From positions 1,054,001 through 1,118,000 of the forward strand of contig NZ_PJNW01000002.1 in assembly GCF_002844595.1 (NCBI RefSeq): a stretch of DNA of 64,000 bases. The letters run 5' to 3'. Both the position numbers and the translations under genes were made by a program. Under the pieces are notes generated by a model, which saw nothing but the letters and a program-made list of their open reading frames with translations, had not been told where the DNA came from and did not search any database. This document shows positions 39,737-50,655 of this stretch, piece after piece (positions within the stretch are counted from its first letter, which is position 1; each line of letters begins with the position of its first letter). This stretch comes from Pleomorphomonas diazotrophica (lineage in GTDB: Bacteria; Pseudomonadota; Alphaproteobacteria; Rhizobiales; Pleomorphomonadaceae).

Positions 39737-41002
39737 ATGTATCACTCAGCCCTGCGTGCCGGTCTTTTCGCCGGTGCGGTTTTCAGCGCATCCCTCACGA
39801 TGGCCGCCGAGCTTGCGATCGTGTCCGGCGACTCCGGCAACGGACTGGCGTTCCTGCAGAGCCAGTTGAAGCAGTTCGAGGCCAAGACCGGCAACACGGT
39901 CAAAATTGTCCCAATGCCGCCCTCGACCAGCGATCAGTTCGGCCAGTACCGTCTGTGGCTGGCCGCCGGCAACGCCGATATCGACGTCTACATGACCGAC
40001 GTCATCTGGGCGCCGCAGCTCTCCGACCAGTTCCTCGACCTGACCGACGCCGCCAAGGATGTCGTCAAGGATCATTTCCCCTCGATCATCGAGTCCCAGA
40101 CGGCCAATGGCAAGTTGGTCGCCATTCCCGGCTTCACTGACGCGCCGGCGCTGTTCTACCGCAAGGACCTGCTCGACAAGTATGGCAAGTCGGTTCCCAA
40201 GACCTGGGATGAGATGGCCGCGACAGCCAAGGAAATCCAGGACAAGGAACGTGAGGCCGGCGCCAAGGACCTCTGGGGCTTCGTCTTCCAGGGCAACGCC
40301 TATGAAGGCCTCACCTGCAACGCGCTGGAATGGGTGAAGTCGTTCGGCGGCGGCCAGATCGTCGAGGCCAACGGCGACATTTCCATCAACAACGAGAAGG
40401 CGGCCAAGGCCCTTGAAACGGCCAAGAGCTGGGTCGGAACCATTTCGCCGCCGGGCGTCCTCGCCTATCAGGAAGAGGAAGCGCGCGGCGTCTGGCAGAC
40501 CGGCAATGCGGTGTTCATGCGCAACTGGCCTTACGCCTATGCCCTCGGCAACGGCGATGACAGCGCGGTCAAGGGCAAGTTCGGCGTCGCCACCTTGCCG
40601 TCGGCAACGGAGAGCGACAAGCCGGCCGCCACACTGGGCGGTTGGAACTTCGCGGTTTCCAAGTATTCCAAGCACCCTGACGAGGCGATCCAGCTCGCCC
40701 TGTTCCTCGGCTCGACGGAAATCCAGAAGAACCGCGCCATCCAGCAGACGAACCTGCCGACCATCGTCTCGCTCTACGATGATGCCGACGTGGCCAAGGC
40801 CGCGCCGATCATTCCGCAGTGGAAAGAGGTGTTCATGAATGCCGTGCCGCGTCCGTCGGCGCCGACCAAGGTCAAGTACAACGAGGTGTCCTCGCTGTTC
40901 TGGTCGGCCGTGCACGACACGCTGTCGGGCAACGGCACCGCCGCCGAAAACCTCGAGCTCCTCGAGGCCAAGCTGACCGAGCTCAAGGGGTCCGGCTGGT
41001 AA
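39737..41002 (+). CDS. Sugar ABC transporter substrate-binding protein (ThuE/AglE-like)
   Basis: The 421-aa product begins with a signal peptide (MYHSALRAGLFAGAVFSASL, cleavage near TMAA-EL). It then reads as a CUT1 binding protein: FEAKTGNTVKIVPMPPSTSD, YRLWLAAGNADIDVYMTDVI, IPGFTDAPALFYRKDLL. Size and pattern are closest to ThuE (trehalose/maltose/sucrose) and related alpha-glucoside binders. It is the most upstream gene, behind its own promoter, and is followed by stem-loops that could raise its level over the permeases. Confidence 0.88.
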   Translation: MYHSALRAGLFAGAVFSASLTMAAELAIVSGDSGNGLAFLQSQLKQFEAKTGNTVKIVPMPPSTSDQFGQYRLWLAAGNADIDVYMTDVIWAPQLSDQFLDLTDAAKDVVKDHFPSIIESQTANGKLVAIPGFTDAPALFYRKDLLDKYGKSVPKTWDEMAATAKEIQDKEREAGAKDLWGFVFQGNAYEGLTCNALEWVKSFGGGQIVEANGDISINNEKAAKALETAKSWVGTISPPGVLAYQEEEARGVWQTGNAVFMRNWPYAYALGNGDDSAVKGKFGVATLPSATESDKPAATLGGWNFAVSKYSKHPDEAIQLALFLGSTEIQKNRAIQQTNLPTIVSLYDDADVAKAAPIIPQWKEVFMNAVPRPSAPTKVKYNEVSSLFWSAVHDTLSGNGTAAENLELLEAKLTELKGSGW

Positions 41003-41018
41003 GCCGAGCTCCGCTCGC

Positions 41019-41091
41019 CGGCCGTCCGACGTCTTCCCCCTCGGCGATCGGACGGCCGAGCCTTTCCGGAGCGCGCAGTTCCGCGCACTCC
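41019..41091 (+). terminator. Two stem-loops between binding-protein and permease genes
   Basis: CGGCCGTCCGA (41019-41029) pairs perfectly with TCGGACGGCCG (41048-41058). A second hairpin, GGAG-c-GCGC / GCGC-a-CTCC, spans 41068-41091. Neither is followed by Ts, so they more likely stabilise the binding-protein mRNA or attenuate, as between malE and malF, than terminate fully. Confidence 0.55.
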
Positions 41092-41250
41092 GCCCGTCGG
41101 TAGATTCACGGCGCCGACGGTCCATCGCTTTCAGACGATTTCAGCCGACAATGACGGCTGCCGGAGACCTTTTTCGTTTCCGGGTTTGCGCGTGACCGGT
41201 ACCGCCCCGGGGCGGGCCGATGCCTTCCGCACTCCATCGCAGGAATTGCC

Positions 41251-42236
41251 ATGGCTTCCACACAATCGACGATCCGGATCGTGCCGACCGGACATGCCAA
41301 GCGGGCCAGGTCCGAGCTGATGCGCCAGCGCCTGAGGGCCGCCGGCTGGTTCCTGGTTCCGATGCTGGTCGCGCTTGCCATCGTCGCCGGGTGGCCGCTC
41401 CTCAGGACGATCTATTTCTCGTTCACCAACGCCTCGCTGACCAATCTCTACGGCGCCGAACTCATCGGCTTCAAGAACTACCTCAACTGGACGGTGCTGA
41501 AGAGCGGACGCGTCATCTGGTCCGGCCTTCTGGCCGATCCGGTCTGGTGGAACGCCGTCTGGAACACGGTCCGCTTCTCGGTCATCTCGGTGACGCTGGA
41601 GACCATCCTCGGCACCGTCGTCGCGCTGGTGCTCAACGCGGAGTTCAAGGGACGCGGCATCGTGCGCGCCGCCATTCTCATTCCCTGGGCCATCCCGACC
41701 ATCGTCTCGGCCCGCATGTGGGGCTGGATGCTGAATGACCAGTTCGGCATCATCAACGACGTGCTGCTGATGTTCGGCCTCATCGATCACAAGATCGCCT
41801 GGACCGCCTCGTCCGACACGGCAATGATCGCCGTGCTGATCGTCGACGTCTGGAAGACGACACCCTTCATGGCGCTGCTCATCCTCGCGGGCCTGCAGAT
41901 GGTCCCTCGCGACATCTATGAGGCGGCGGCCATTGATGGCGTCCACCCGGTCAAGACCTTCTGGCGGGTGACGCTGCCGCTGGTCCGGCCGGCGCTGATG
42001 GTGGCGGTGATCTTCCGCCTGCTCGACGCCATGCGCATCTTCGACCTGATCTACGTTTTGACGCCCAACAGTTCGCAAACCAAGACGATCTCTGTTCTGG
42101 CGCGCGAAAACCTGATCGACTTCGACAAGTTCGCCTATGGCTCGGCGCAGTCGACCATGCTGTTCCTGATCATCGCGCTGATGACCATCCTCTACATCTG
42201 GCTCGGCAAGGTGCGTTTTGACGGAGGAGACCGGTG

Positions 42237-42237
<1 letters not shown>
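41251..42237 (+). CDS. Sugar ABC transporter permease (ThuF/AglF, MalF type)
   Basis: The 328-aa product has six predicted membrane helices and the binding-protein-dependent permease loop EAAAIDGVHPVKTFWRVTLP then LVRPAL, the EAA motif that touches the ATPase. The length equals ThuF-type permeases. ATG 41251 has AGGAA upstream. The stop overlaps the next permease start (TGATG). Confidence 0.92.
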
Positions 42238-43067
<830 letters not shown>

Positions 43068-43098
43068 GAAAGGACGCCCCGACCGGAGCGAAGCGATG

Positions 43099-43108
43099 AA
43101 AGCGCTTT
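43099..43108 (+). promoter_or_regulatory. Second LacI-type operator, before the alpha-glucosidase gene
   Basis: AAAGCGCTTT, identical to the core of the operator at 39657, in the 123-bp gap between the MalG-type permease and the glucosidase. It suggests a second regulated transcription start or a DNA-loop partner site. Confidence 0.6.
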
Positions 43109-43190
43109 GCGCCGGCGGCGGCGCTCGGACAAGATGGACCATGCCGACGCCCTCCCCGCCGGCATCGATGAGAGAGAAAGACCGACAGGA

Positions 43191-44852
43191 ATGACTACCC
43201 TCGAAAAAGCCGTCGCCAGCATCGACAGGGCCACCGATCCCGATTGGTGGCGGGGCGCGGTGATCTACCAGATCTATCCGCGCTCGTTCCAGGACTCCAA
43301 TGGCGACGGCATCGGCGACCTCGCCGGTGTCACGGCACGTCTCGGCTACCTCGAAGATCTGGGCGTTGACGCCATCTGGCTGTCGCCCTTCTTCAAGTCA
43401 CCGATGAAGGATTTCGGCTACGATGTTTCCGACTATTGCGATATCGATCCGATCTTCGGCACCCTAGACGATTTCCGGAAGATGGTGGCCGCGGCCCATC
43501 GGCGCGGCATCAAGGTCATCATCGACCAGGTACTGAGCCATACGTCGGACCAGCATCCCTGGTTCGCGGAAAGCCGAAAAGACCAGATCAACGCCAAGGC
43601 GGACTGGTATGTCTGGGCGGACGCCCAGCCTGACGGCACCCCACCCAACAACTGGCTGTCGGTGTTCGGCGGCTCGGCCTGGGAGTGGGATACCCGCCGC
43701 TGCCAGTATTACCTGCATAACTTCCTATCGAGCCAGCCCGACCTCAACTTCCACACCCCCGCGGTGCAGGACGCGCTCTTGGACGTGCTGAAGTTCTGGC
43801 TCGATCTCGGCGTCGACGGCTTCCGCCTGGACACCGTGAACTTCTATTTCCACGACAAGGACCTGCGCCCCAACCCGCCGCAGACGCGGCCGGTCGATGC
43901 CATCGACGCGCCAAGGGTCAATCCCTATCTCCGCCAGGACCATGTCTACGACAAGAGCCAGCCGGAAAATCTCGATTTCCTGAAGCGGATGCGCAAGCTG
44001 CTCGACCAGTATCCCGGCTCCACCACGGTGGGTGAGATCGGCGACGGCGACCGGTCGCTCAAGACGATGATCGCCTACACCTCGGGCGGCGACAAGCTGC
44101 ATATGAGCTACACCTTCGATCTCCTGGGCGGCGAGCCGTCACGGACCTATATCGAAAAGACGCTCAAGACCTTCGAGGCCGGCGCCGGTGACGCCTGGCC
44201 TTGCTGGGCGCTGTCCAACCACGATGTCGTCCGTTATGCGACGCGCCACCTGCCCTTCGCGCAGAACCCGGCGCAGCAGGGCAAGCTGATGGCCACCCTG
44301 CATCTCAGCCTGCGTGGCTCGGTCTGCATTTACGAGGGCGACGAACTCGGCCTCACCGAGGCGGATCTGGCCTTCGAGGATCTGGTCGACCCCTATGGCA
44401 TCCGCTTCTGGCCGGAGTTCAAGGGGCGCGACGGGTGCCGCACGCCCATGGTCTGGGAAGCGGAAGCCGCCAACGCCGGCTTCTCGCCCGCCAAGCCCTG
44501 GCTGCCGGTGCCGCAGGCCCACCTCGCCAAGGCCGTCGATCAGCAGGTTGGCAAGGCGGACAGCCAGTATGAGCTCTACAAAGCGATGATCGGCTGGCGC
44601 AAGACGAGCCCGGCGCTCACAAAGGGTTCGGTGCGCTTCCTGGACTCCGATGGCGACACCCTCGCTTTCCTGCGCGAGGCGGCCGGCGAGAAGGTGCTCT
44701 GCGTCTTCAACTTCGGAAAGACGGGGGCCGGCTTCCCGGTACCCTTGGGCCTTGCGGTGTCGGAGACCGCCGGCATCGGCTTCGCCTCGCGCGTGGTCGA
44801 GGGCATGGTGACCCTGCCGGCCGAGAGCGCCTTCATCGCCAAGGTGAAATGA
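43191..44852 (+). CDS. aglA: Alpha-glucosidase, GH13 (AglA-like)
   Basis: The 553-aa intracellular GH13 enzyme closely resembles rhizobial AglA: DWWRGAVIYQIYPRSFQDSN, DAIWLSPFFKSPMKDFGYDV, GTPPNNWLSVFGGSAWEWDT. Catalytic residues are Asp214 (GFRLDTVNF, nucleophile), Glu282 (TTVGEIGDGD, acid/base) and Asp345 (ALSNHDVVRY). It would split imported sucrose, maltose, trehalulose or similar to monosaccharides. There is no signal peptide. Start ATG 43191 has ACAGGA upstream; the earlier frame start is not credible. Confidence 0.94.
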   Translation: MTTLEKAVASIDRATDPDWWRGAVIYQIYPRSFQDSNGDGIGDLAGVTARLGYLEDLGVDAIWLSPFFKSPMKDFGYDVSDYCDIDPIFGTLDDFRKMVAAAHRRGIKVIIDQVLSHTSDQHPWFAESRKDQINAKADWYVWADAQPDGTPPNNWLSVFGGSAWEWDTRRCQYYLHNFLSSQPDLNFHTPAVQDALLDVLKFWLDLGVDGFRLDTVNFYFHDKDLRPNPPQTRPVDAIDAPRVNPYLRQDHVYDKSQPENLDFLKRMRKLLDQYPGSTTVGEIGDGDRSLKTMIAYTSGGDKLHMSYTFDLLGGEPSRTYIEKTLKTFEAGAGDAWPCWALSNHDVVRYATRHLPFAQNPAQQGKLMATLHLSLRGSVCIYEGDELGLTEADLAFEDLVDPYGIRFWPEFKGRDGCRTPMVWEAEAANAGFSPAKPWLPVPQAHLAKAVDQQVGKADSQYELYKAMIGWRKTSPALTKGSVRFLDSDGDTLAFLREAAGEKVLCVFNFGKTGAGFPVPLGLAVSETAGIGFASRVVEGMVTLPAESAFIAKVK

Positions 44853-44941
44853 TCTGAACAACGACCCGGCCGCCTCTGCAGCGGCCGGGCTCCAGGAACC
44901 GGGTTTGGGAGAACCCTTCGCGAATGCGGGAGGAACTGCGC

Positions 44942-46051
<1,110 letters not shown>

Positions 46052-46076
46052 ACGACGCCCTTGGCGCGGATTCCAC

Positions 46077-46108
46077 CGGCCGCCCTTCGGGGTGGCCGCG
46101 TTTTTTTT
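46077..46108. terminator. Rho-independent terminator after the alpha-glucoside operon
   Basis: CGGCCGCCC (46077-46085), UUCG tetraloop, GGGTGGCCG (46090-46098; one G-T pair), then eight Ts (46101-46108). It ends the operon and overlaps the 3' end of the convergent transporter gene, so it may serve both. Confidence 0.85.
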
Positions 46109-47168
46109 AGAGAATGCCGACCCTTTTCAGGAACCACCAGGCACCCCACACCGACATTCCGCCCAGCAGGAAGGCGAACACCGTTCCGAAATGTTCACCG
46201 GCGAAAGGCAAGCCGCCGGTGTTCATGCCGAAGAAGCCGGTAACCAGGGTTGGCGGCAGCAGAAAGGCCGTCATGATCGAGAGAATGTAGAGATGCCGGT
46301 TGGTTTCCGAGGAGATCTTGGAGTCGATTTCCTCGTGCAGAAGACGTGCCCGATCCTGCAGCCCTTGCATTTCCTGTAGCGCCGATCCGAGCAGATCGGC
46401 CATCGTCTCAGCCATTTCGACCGTACCCGTCGGCAGGGGATCGGGTTCGTCCCAACGCTGGTAGCGACGGAACAGCGCAACCGACGCCCTGAGCTGGCGA
46501 TTCAGTCGCACGATGGTTCGCCGGACCGGACCGAGACGTCGGCGCTCGTCGCGCGGCGCCGTCTCGAAGACATAGTCCTCGATGCGGTCGAGCTCGTCGC
46601 CCATCTCGACGATGAGGGCGTCCACCACCTTCTCGAACTCCGTGACGACGGCGGCGAACACACCCACCGTCCCATGAATGGCGAGGCCGCGGTCAACGGC
46701 GAGACGCGCCGCCTCGACGCAACGCAACGGATGCAACCGGGCCGTGACGATCAGCCGCTCCGATGCGGCGAAGCGGAACCAGCCGATGTCGTTGGTCTCG
46801 TAATCGAACGCGCGCTCGATATCGGTGAACACCCCGTGCAGCACGCCATCGTCGGATGCGAGCACCACGTGGTTGTCGCGGTCGGTCAGCGTGGCCCGTG
46901 CCGCCTCGGGAAGATCGGGAAAGCCTTCCAGAAACTTCGGCACCCGCGCGTCGCTGAGGGCCAGATGCAGCCAGACGAAACCCTCGTCGACGATAAGGTC
47001 TTCGCGGGGCGTGGTCGGCGGCAACGGCCGGCCGGTGCCGGTCGCGGCATCGAAACGATAGGCCCAGACAAAGCCGGGAATCTCGGTGTTGAGCAAGGAC
47101 CAGGCACTCCTGACAGGCGCGGCGAGCCGCGTTTTTCCTGATAGCACGCGAGAGTGACGGTCTTCCAT
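46107..47168 (-). CDS. CorA-family metal transporter, ZntB-like
   Basis: The 353-aa product has a large cytoplasmic N-terminal domain (funnel; helices such as NRQLRASVALFRRYQRWDEP) and two C-terminal membrane helices. The family signature GFFGMNTGGLPF lies in the loop. The NTGG form after GMN and the overall pattern (VWLHLALSDARV; LTDRDNHVVLASDDGVLHGV) fit ZntB zinc transporters rather than CorA magnesium channels. Convergent with the agl operon. Confidence 0.85.
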   Translation of the reverse strand: MEDRHSRVLSGKTRLAAPVRSAWSLLNTEIPGFVWAYRFDAATGTGRPLPPTTPREDLIVDEGFVWLHLALSDARVPKFLEGFPDLPEAARATLTDRDNHVVLASDDGVLHGVFTDIERAFDYETNDIGWFRFAASERLIVTARLHPLRCVEAARLAVDRGLAIHGTVGVFAAVVTEFEKVVDALIVEMGDELDRIEDYVFETAPRDERRRLGPVRRTIVRLNRQLRASVALFRRYQRWDEPDPLPTGTVEMAETMADLLGSALQEMQGLQDRARLLHEEIDSKISSETNRHLYILSIMTAFLLPPTLVTGFFGMNTGGLPFAGEHFGTVFAFLLGGMSVWGAWWFLKRVGIL

Positions 47169-47297
47169 CCCGGTCGCGGGCGGAATGCATTCGGCTCCGG
47201 CCCGCCGTGGATCGGCGCTACGGGCTTGCCGTTAACGCACCCGCCGACCGAACCGTGAGCCCAGCGGCGGATGCGACGGTATTGCCGGGGTGCCGGA

Positions 47298-47648
47298 TCA
47301 GTCCGGCAGCGCGGCAGTGATGATGAACTCGACCTTGTACTCGGGAGCGGCCAGCTTGGCCTCGCCGGTGGCGCGCGCCGGCGTATTGCCCGGAGCCACC
47401 CAGGCCTCCCAAACCTCGTTCATGGCGGCAAAATCGGCCATGTCGGCCAGCCAGACGATGGCCTGCAGCGCGCGCGTCTTGTCGGTGCCGGCGGCGGCGA
47501 GCAGGCGATCCACCTCGGCCAGAGCTTCAACGGCCTGCGACTTGACATCTCCCTTCGGCGAGCCGACCTGGCCGGCGAGATAAACGGTCTTGTTGTGGAT
47601 GACGGCGTTGCTCATGCGCTTGCCGGGCTCGATGCGGGTGATCGCCAT
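47298..47648 (-). CDS. RidA-family protein
   Basis: The 116-aa product has the RidA/YjgF pattern: MSNAVIHNKTVYLAGQVGSP, DVKSQAVEALAEVDRLLAAA and the C-terminal TPARATGEAKLAAPEYKVEF with the Arg that contacts the substrate carboxylate. RidA hydrolyses reactive enamines and imines, or acts as a related translation inhibitor. Start ATG 47648. The 276-bp gap to ydcF holds nothing recognised. Confidence 0.92.
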   Translation of the reverse strand: MAITRIEPGKRMSNAVIHNKTVYLAGQVGSPKGDVKSQAVEALAEVDRLLAAAGTDKTRALQAIVWLADMADFAAMNEVWEAWVAPGNTPARATGEAKLAAPEYKVEFIITAALPD

Positions 47649-47924
47649 GACGGGCTCTCCAACTCATGCGCAGGCGGCCCATCCGCCCGCGAGGCTGCCT
47701 GTTGCCTATCTTCTCGGCAGATTGGCCGCAACAGGAAAACATGCGTCCACCGGCGAGGGGAAAGTCTCCGGCAGCGGGCTGCTTTCAGGCTGGATCGATT
47801 AGAGGCGTCCCGGCCGTCAAAATGAGCGCTGCCACGGATGGCCCGCCAAAGTCCTGCCCCGTACAAGCTGTTGTGTTTGGGTCGCCGGTCCTCACGGTGC
47901 CCTTCCCGAGACGCGGAGCCTTGA

Positions 47925-48740
47925 ATGTCCTTCTTCGGTCCCTACGGTCCGCTCGACGCCGACGACATTGCGGCCGTCAACACTGTCGCCCGCTTTCTGG
48001 CACTCGATGACCTTGGGGGGCGGGACAAGGATCACGCTCCAACGTTCGATCTTGTGGTTCTGGCCGGCAATGCTCTGCTTTGGACGCTGGAAGGCGCCGT
48101 CAGGAAGGCGAGAACGACAGGTGTGCCGCTACTGATTTCAGGTGGCATCGGTCATTCCACCGGGCTGCTGGCCGCCGCCGTCGACGCTCACCCGGTCTAC
48201 CGGAAGGCACTGGCCGGCCAGACGTCCGAGGCCCGCCTGCTCGGCGACATCGCGGCCATGTTTCTCGGCCTCGATCAGTCGCGGCTGCTCCTTGAGGACG
48301 CATCGACCAACTGCGGCGAGAACGGACTTTTCAGTCGCCGGTTCCTAGACGCGCGGGGCCTTGCGCCAGCCTCGATCCTGCTCGTTCAGGACCCGTTGAT
48401 GCAGCGGCGCACCGACGCTTCGTTTCGGCAGGCGTGGGCCGACGGCCCTTGTCCGACGATCGTAAACTGGCCGGTACAGGTGCCGCGCATCGGTTATCGA
48501 CGAGAAGGTATCGACTATCTCCAGAGCCCGAACAGCCGCAAGTGGACACCCGAACGCTTCCTGTCGCTTCTGACTGGAGAGATCCAGCGGCTCACTGATG
48601 ACGAAAACGGTTATGGCCCTCGCGGCAAGGGTTTTCTGCCTCACGTCGACATTCCCGACGAGGTGGCGGAAGCCTGGCGACTCATCATGGGATCGGCCAA
48701 GTTTGCTGCGTCCGAGTTGGGACGTCCGGCCGGCGGTTAG
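47925..48740 (+). CDS. ydcF: YdcF-like protein (DUF218)
   Basis: The 271-aa product matches E. coli YdcF along its length: LDADDIAAVNTVARFLALDD, VPLLISGGIGHSTGLLAAAV, EDASTNCGENGLFSRRFLD and PHVDIPDEVAEAWRLIMG. YdcF binds S-adenosylmethionine in the E. coli structure; the reaction is unknown. No membrane anchor is present, unlike other DUF218 proteins such as SanA. ATG at 47925; the RBS is weak. Confidence 0.88.
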   Translation: MSFFGPYGPLDADDIAAVNTVARFLALDDLGGRDKDHAPTFDLVVLAGNALLWTLEGAVRKARTTGVPLLISGGIGHSTGLLAAAVDAHPVYRKALAGQTSEARLLGDIAAMFLGLDQSRLLLEDASTNCGENGLFSRRFLDARGLAPASILLVQDPLMQRRTDASFRQAWADGPCPTIVNWPVQVPRIGYRREGIDYLQSPNSRKWTPERFLSLLTGEIQRLTDDENGYGPRGKGFLPHVDIPDEVAEAWRLIMGSAKFAASELGRPAGG

Positions 48741-48925
48741 GCCCAGATCTCCGGCATTTCACTCAACTTCCCTTTGGTAGACTAAAGATTCGTTATAAGT
48801 ACCTTCACGCATAACTCCCGCCTACGTAGTATTACGCCTCATCGCCCGAGTCTGGGTGGAACCGCCGATCGCTGTCGATCGCCGGGCAGACACGGGCGTT
48901 GCGTTACGTTTTGGGAGGAATACCG

Positions 48926-50596
48926 ATGACATCCGTCACCGTCGACCCGACGAAGTCGCCTGCCTCATATGTCATGACAAAGGAGGAGCGGCGCGTCATC
49001 TTCGCCTCGTCGCTCGGCACTGTTTTCGAGTGGTATGATTTCTATCTTTACGGCTCGCTGTCAGCGGTCATTGCCGCCCAATTCTTCTCCGGTGTCAATC
49101 CGACAGCGGCTTTCATCTTCGCTTTGTTGGCCTTCGCCGCCGGCTTCGCGGTGCGTCCGTTCGGCGCGCTGGTGTTCGGCCGGCTCGGCGACATGATCGG
49201 CCGCAAGTACACCTTCCTCGTCACCATCCTCATCATGGGCGCCTCGACTTTCATCGTCGGCATCCTACCCAACTACGCGGCGATCGGCATCGTGGCGCCG
49301 GTCATCCTGATCGTGCTTCGCCTATTGCAGGGGCTGGCGCTTGGCGGCGAATATGGTGGTGCCGCGACCTATGTCGCCGAGCACGCACCCGACCATCGTC
49401 GCGGCGCCTACACGTCCTGGATCCAGACCACCGCAACGCTCGGCCTGTTCATGTCGTTGCTGGTCATTCTTGGCTGCCGCGCATCGATGTCGGCCGATGA
49501 CTTCAACAGCTGGGGCTGGCGCATTCCCTTCCTGGTATCGATCCTGCTTCTGGCGATCTCCGTCTGGATCCGCCTGAAGCTCAACGAGAGCCCGGCCTTC
49601 CGCCGCATGCAGGAAGAAGGCAAGACCTCCAAGGCGCCGCTCACCGAAGCCTTCGGGCGCTGGAAGAACCTCAAGGTGGTGCTGCTGGCCCTGTTCGGCC
49701 TCGTCGCTGGACAGGCGGTGGTCTGGTACACCGGCCAGTTCTACGCGCTGTTCTTCCTGACGCAGACGCTGAAGGTGGAGGCGCAGACGGCCAATCTTCT
49801 GATCGCCGCATCGCTTCTGCTGGCCACCCCCTTCTTCGTGGTCTTCGGTTCACTGTCCGACCGCATTGGACGCAAACCGATCATCATGGCCGGTCTGCTG
49901 CTCGCCTGCCTCACCTACTTCCCGATCTTCAAGGGTATCACCCACTACGCCAACCCGGCTCTGGAGCAGGCCGTCGCCAGCGCGCCGGTGACCGTCGTCG
50001 CCGACCCGAACGAATGCTCGTTCCAGTTCAACCCGGTGGGAACGTCGAAGTTCACCACCTCCTGTGACGTTGCAAAGTCGACGCTGGTCAAGGCGGGTGT
50101 GCCGTACACCAACGAAGCGGCTCCTGCGGGCACGCCGGCCACCGTGAAGGTCGGCGCTACCTCGATCGCCTTCGGCACGGAAGCCGGCACCGACGGCTCG
50201 ACGCCGGCCCAGGTGTTCACCAAGTCGCTGACCGATGCCGTTACCGGTGCTGGCTATCCCGCCAAGGCCGACCCGGCGCAGATCAACATCGTCATGGTGA
50301 CGCTGCTGCTGTTCGTGCTGGTGCTCTACGTCACCATGGTCTACGGCCCGATTGCCGCGATCCTGGTGGAAATGTTCCCGACGCGCATTCGCTACACCTC
50401 GATGTCGCTGCCCTATCACATCGGCAACGGCTGGTTCGGCGGCTTCCTGCCGACCACGGCCTTCGCCATGGTCGCGGCCACCGGCGACATCTACTACGGC
50501 CTCTGGTACCCGATCGTCGTGGCGGCGGCCACGCTGGTGATCGGCATGCTGTTCGTCCGGGAAACCAAGGACAACGACATTCACGCCGACTACTGA
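48926..50596 (+). CDS. MHS-family MFS transporter with a large extracytoplasmic-type insertion
   Basis: The 556-aa product is a metabolite:proton symporter: SSLGTVFEWYDFYLYGSLSA, FAVRPFGALVFGRLGDMIGR and LQGLALGGEYGGAATYVAEH are hallmark segments. Family members such as ProP or ShiA have about 430-500 residues; here an insertion of roughly 100 polar residues (about 345-450, with two Cys: NECSFQFNPVGTSKFTTSCD) lies between two late helices. Start ATG 48926 has GGGAGGAA upstream. Substrate unknown (alpha-ketoglutarate, proline/betaine or similar). Confidence 0.9.
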   Translation: MTSVTVDPTKSPASYVMTKEERRVIFASSLGTVFEWYDFYLYGSLSAVIAAQFFSGVNPTAAFIFALLAFAAGFAVRPFGALVFGRLGDMIGRKYTFLVTILIMGASTFIVGILPNYAAIGIVAPVILIVLRLLQGLALGGEYGGAATYVAEHAPDHRRGAYTSWIQTTATLGLFMSLLVILGCRASMSADDFNSWGWRIPFLVSILLLAISVWIRLKLNESPAFRRMQEEGKTSKAPLTEAFGRWKNLKVVLLALFGLVAGQAVVWYTGQFYALFFLTQTLKVEAQTANLLIAASLLLATPFFVVFGSLSDRIGRKPIIMAGLLLACLTYFPIFKGITHYANPALEQAVASAPVTVVADPNECSFQFNPVGTSKFTTSCDVAKSTLVKAGVPYTNEAAPAGTPATVKVGATSIAFGTEAGTDGSTPAQVFTKSLTDAVTGAGYPAKADPAQINIVMVTLLLFVLVLYVTMVYGPIAAILVEMFPTRIRYTSMSLPYHIGNGWFGGFLPTTAFAMVAATGDIYYGLWYPIVVAAATLVIGMLFVRETKDNDIHADY

Positions 50597-50617
50597 CCTT
50601 CGACAGGTCTGAAAGCG

Positions 50618-50647
50618 AGGCCCGGCCCCATCAAGGCCGGGCCTTTT
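50618..50647. terminator. Bidirectional terminator between MHS and TPP-enzyme genes
   Basis: AGGCCCGGCC (50618-50627), 7-nt loop, GGCCGGGCCT (50635-50644), then TTTT on the plus strand. A perfect 10-bp stem lying between two convergent genes (stops at 50596 and 50656). Confidence 0.85.
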
Positions 50648-50655
50648 CGTTGCGC

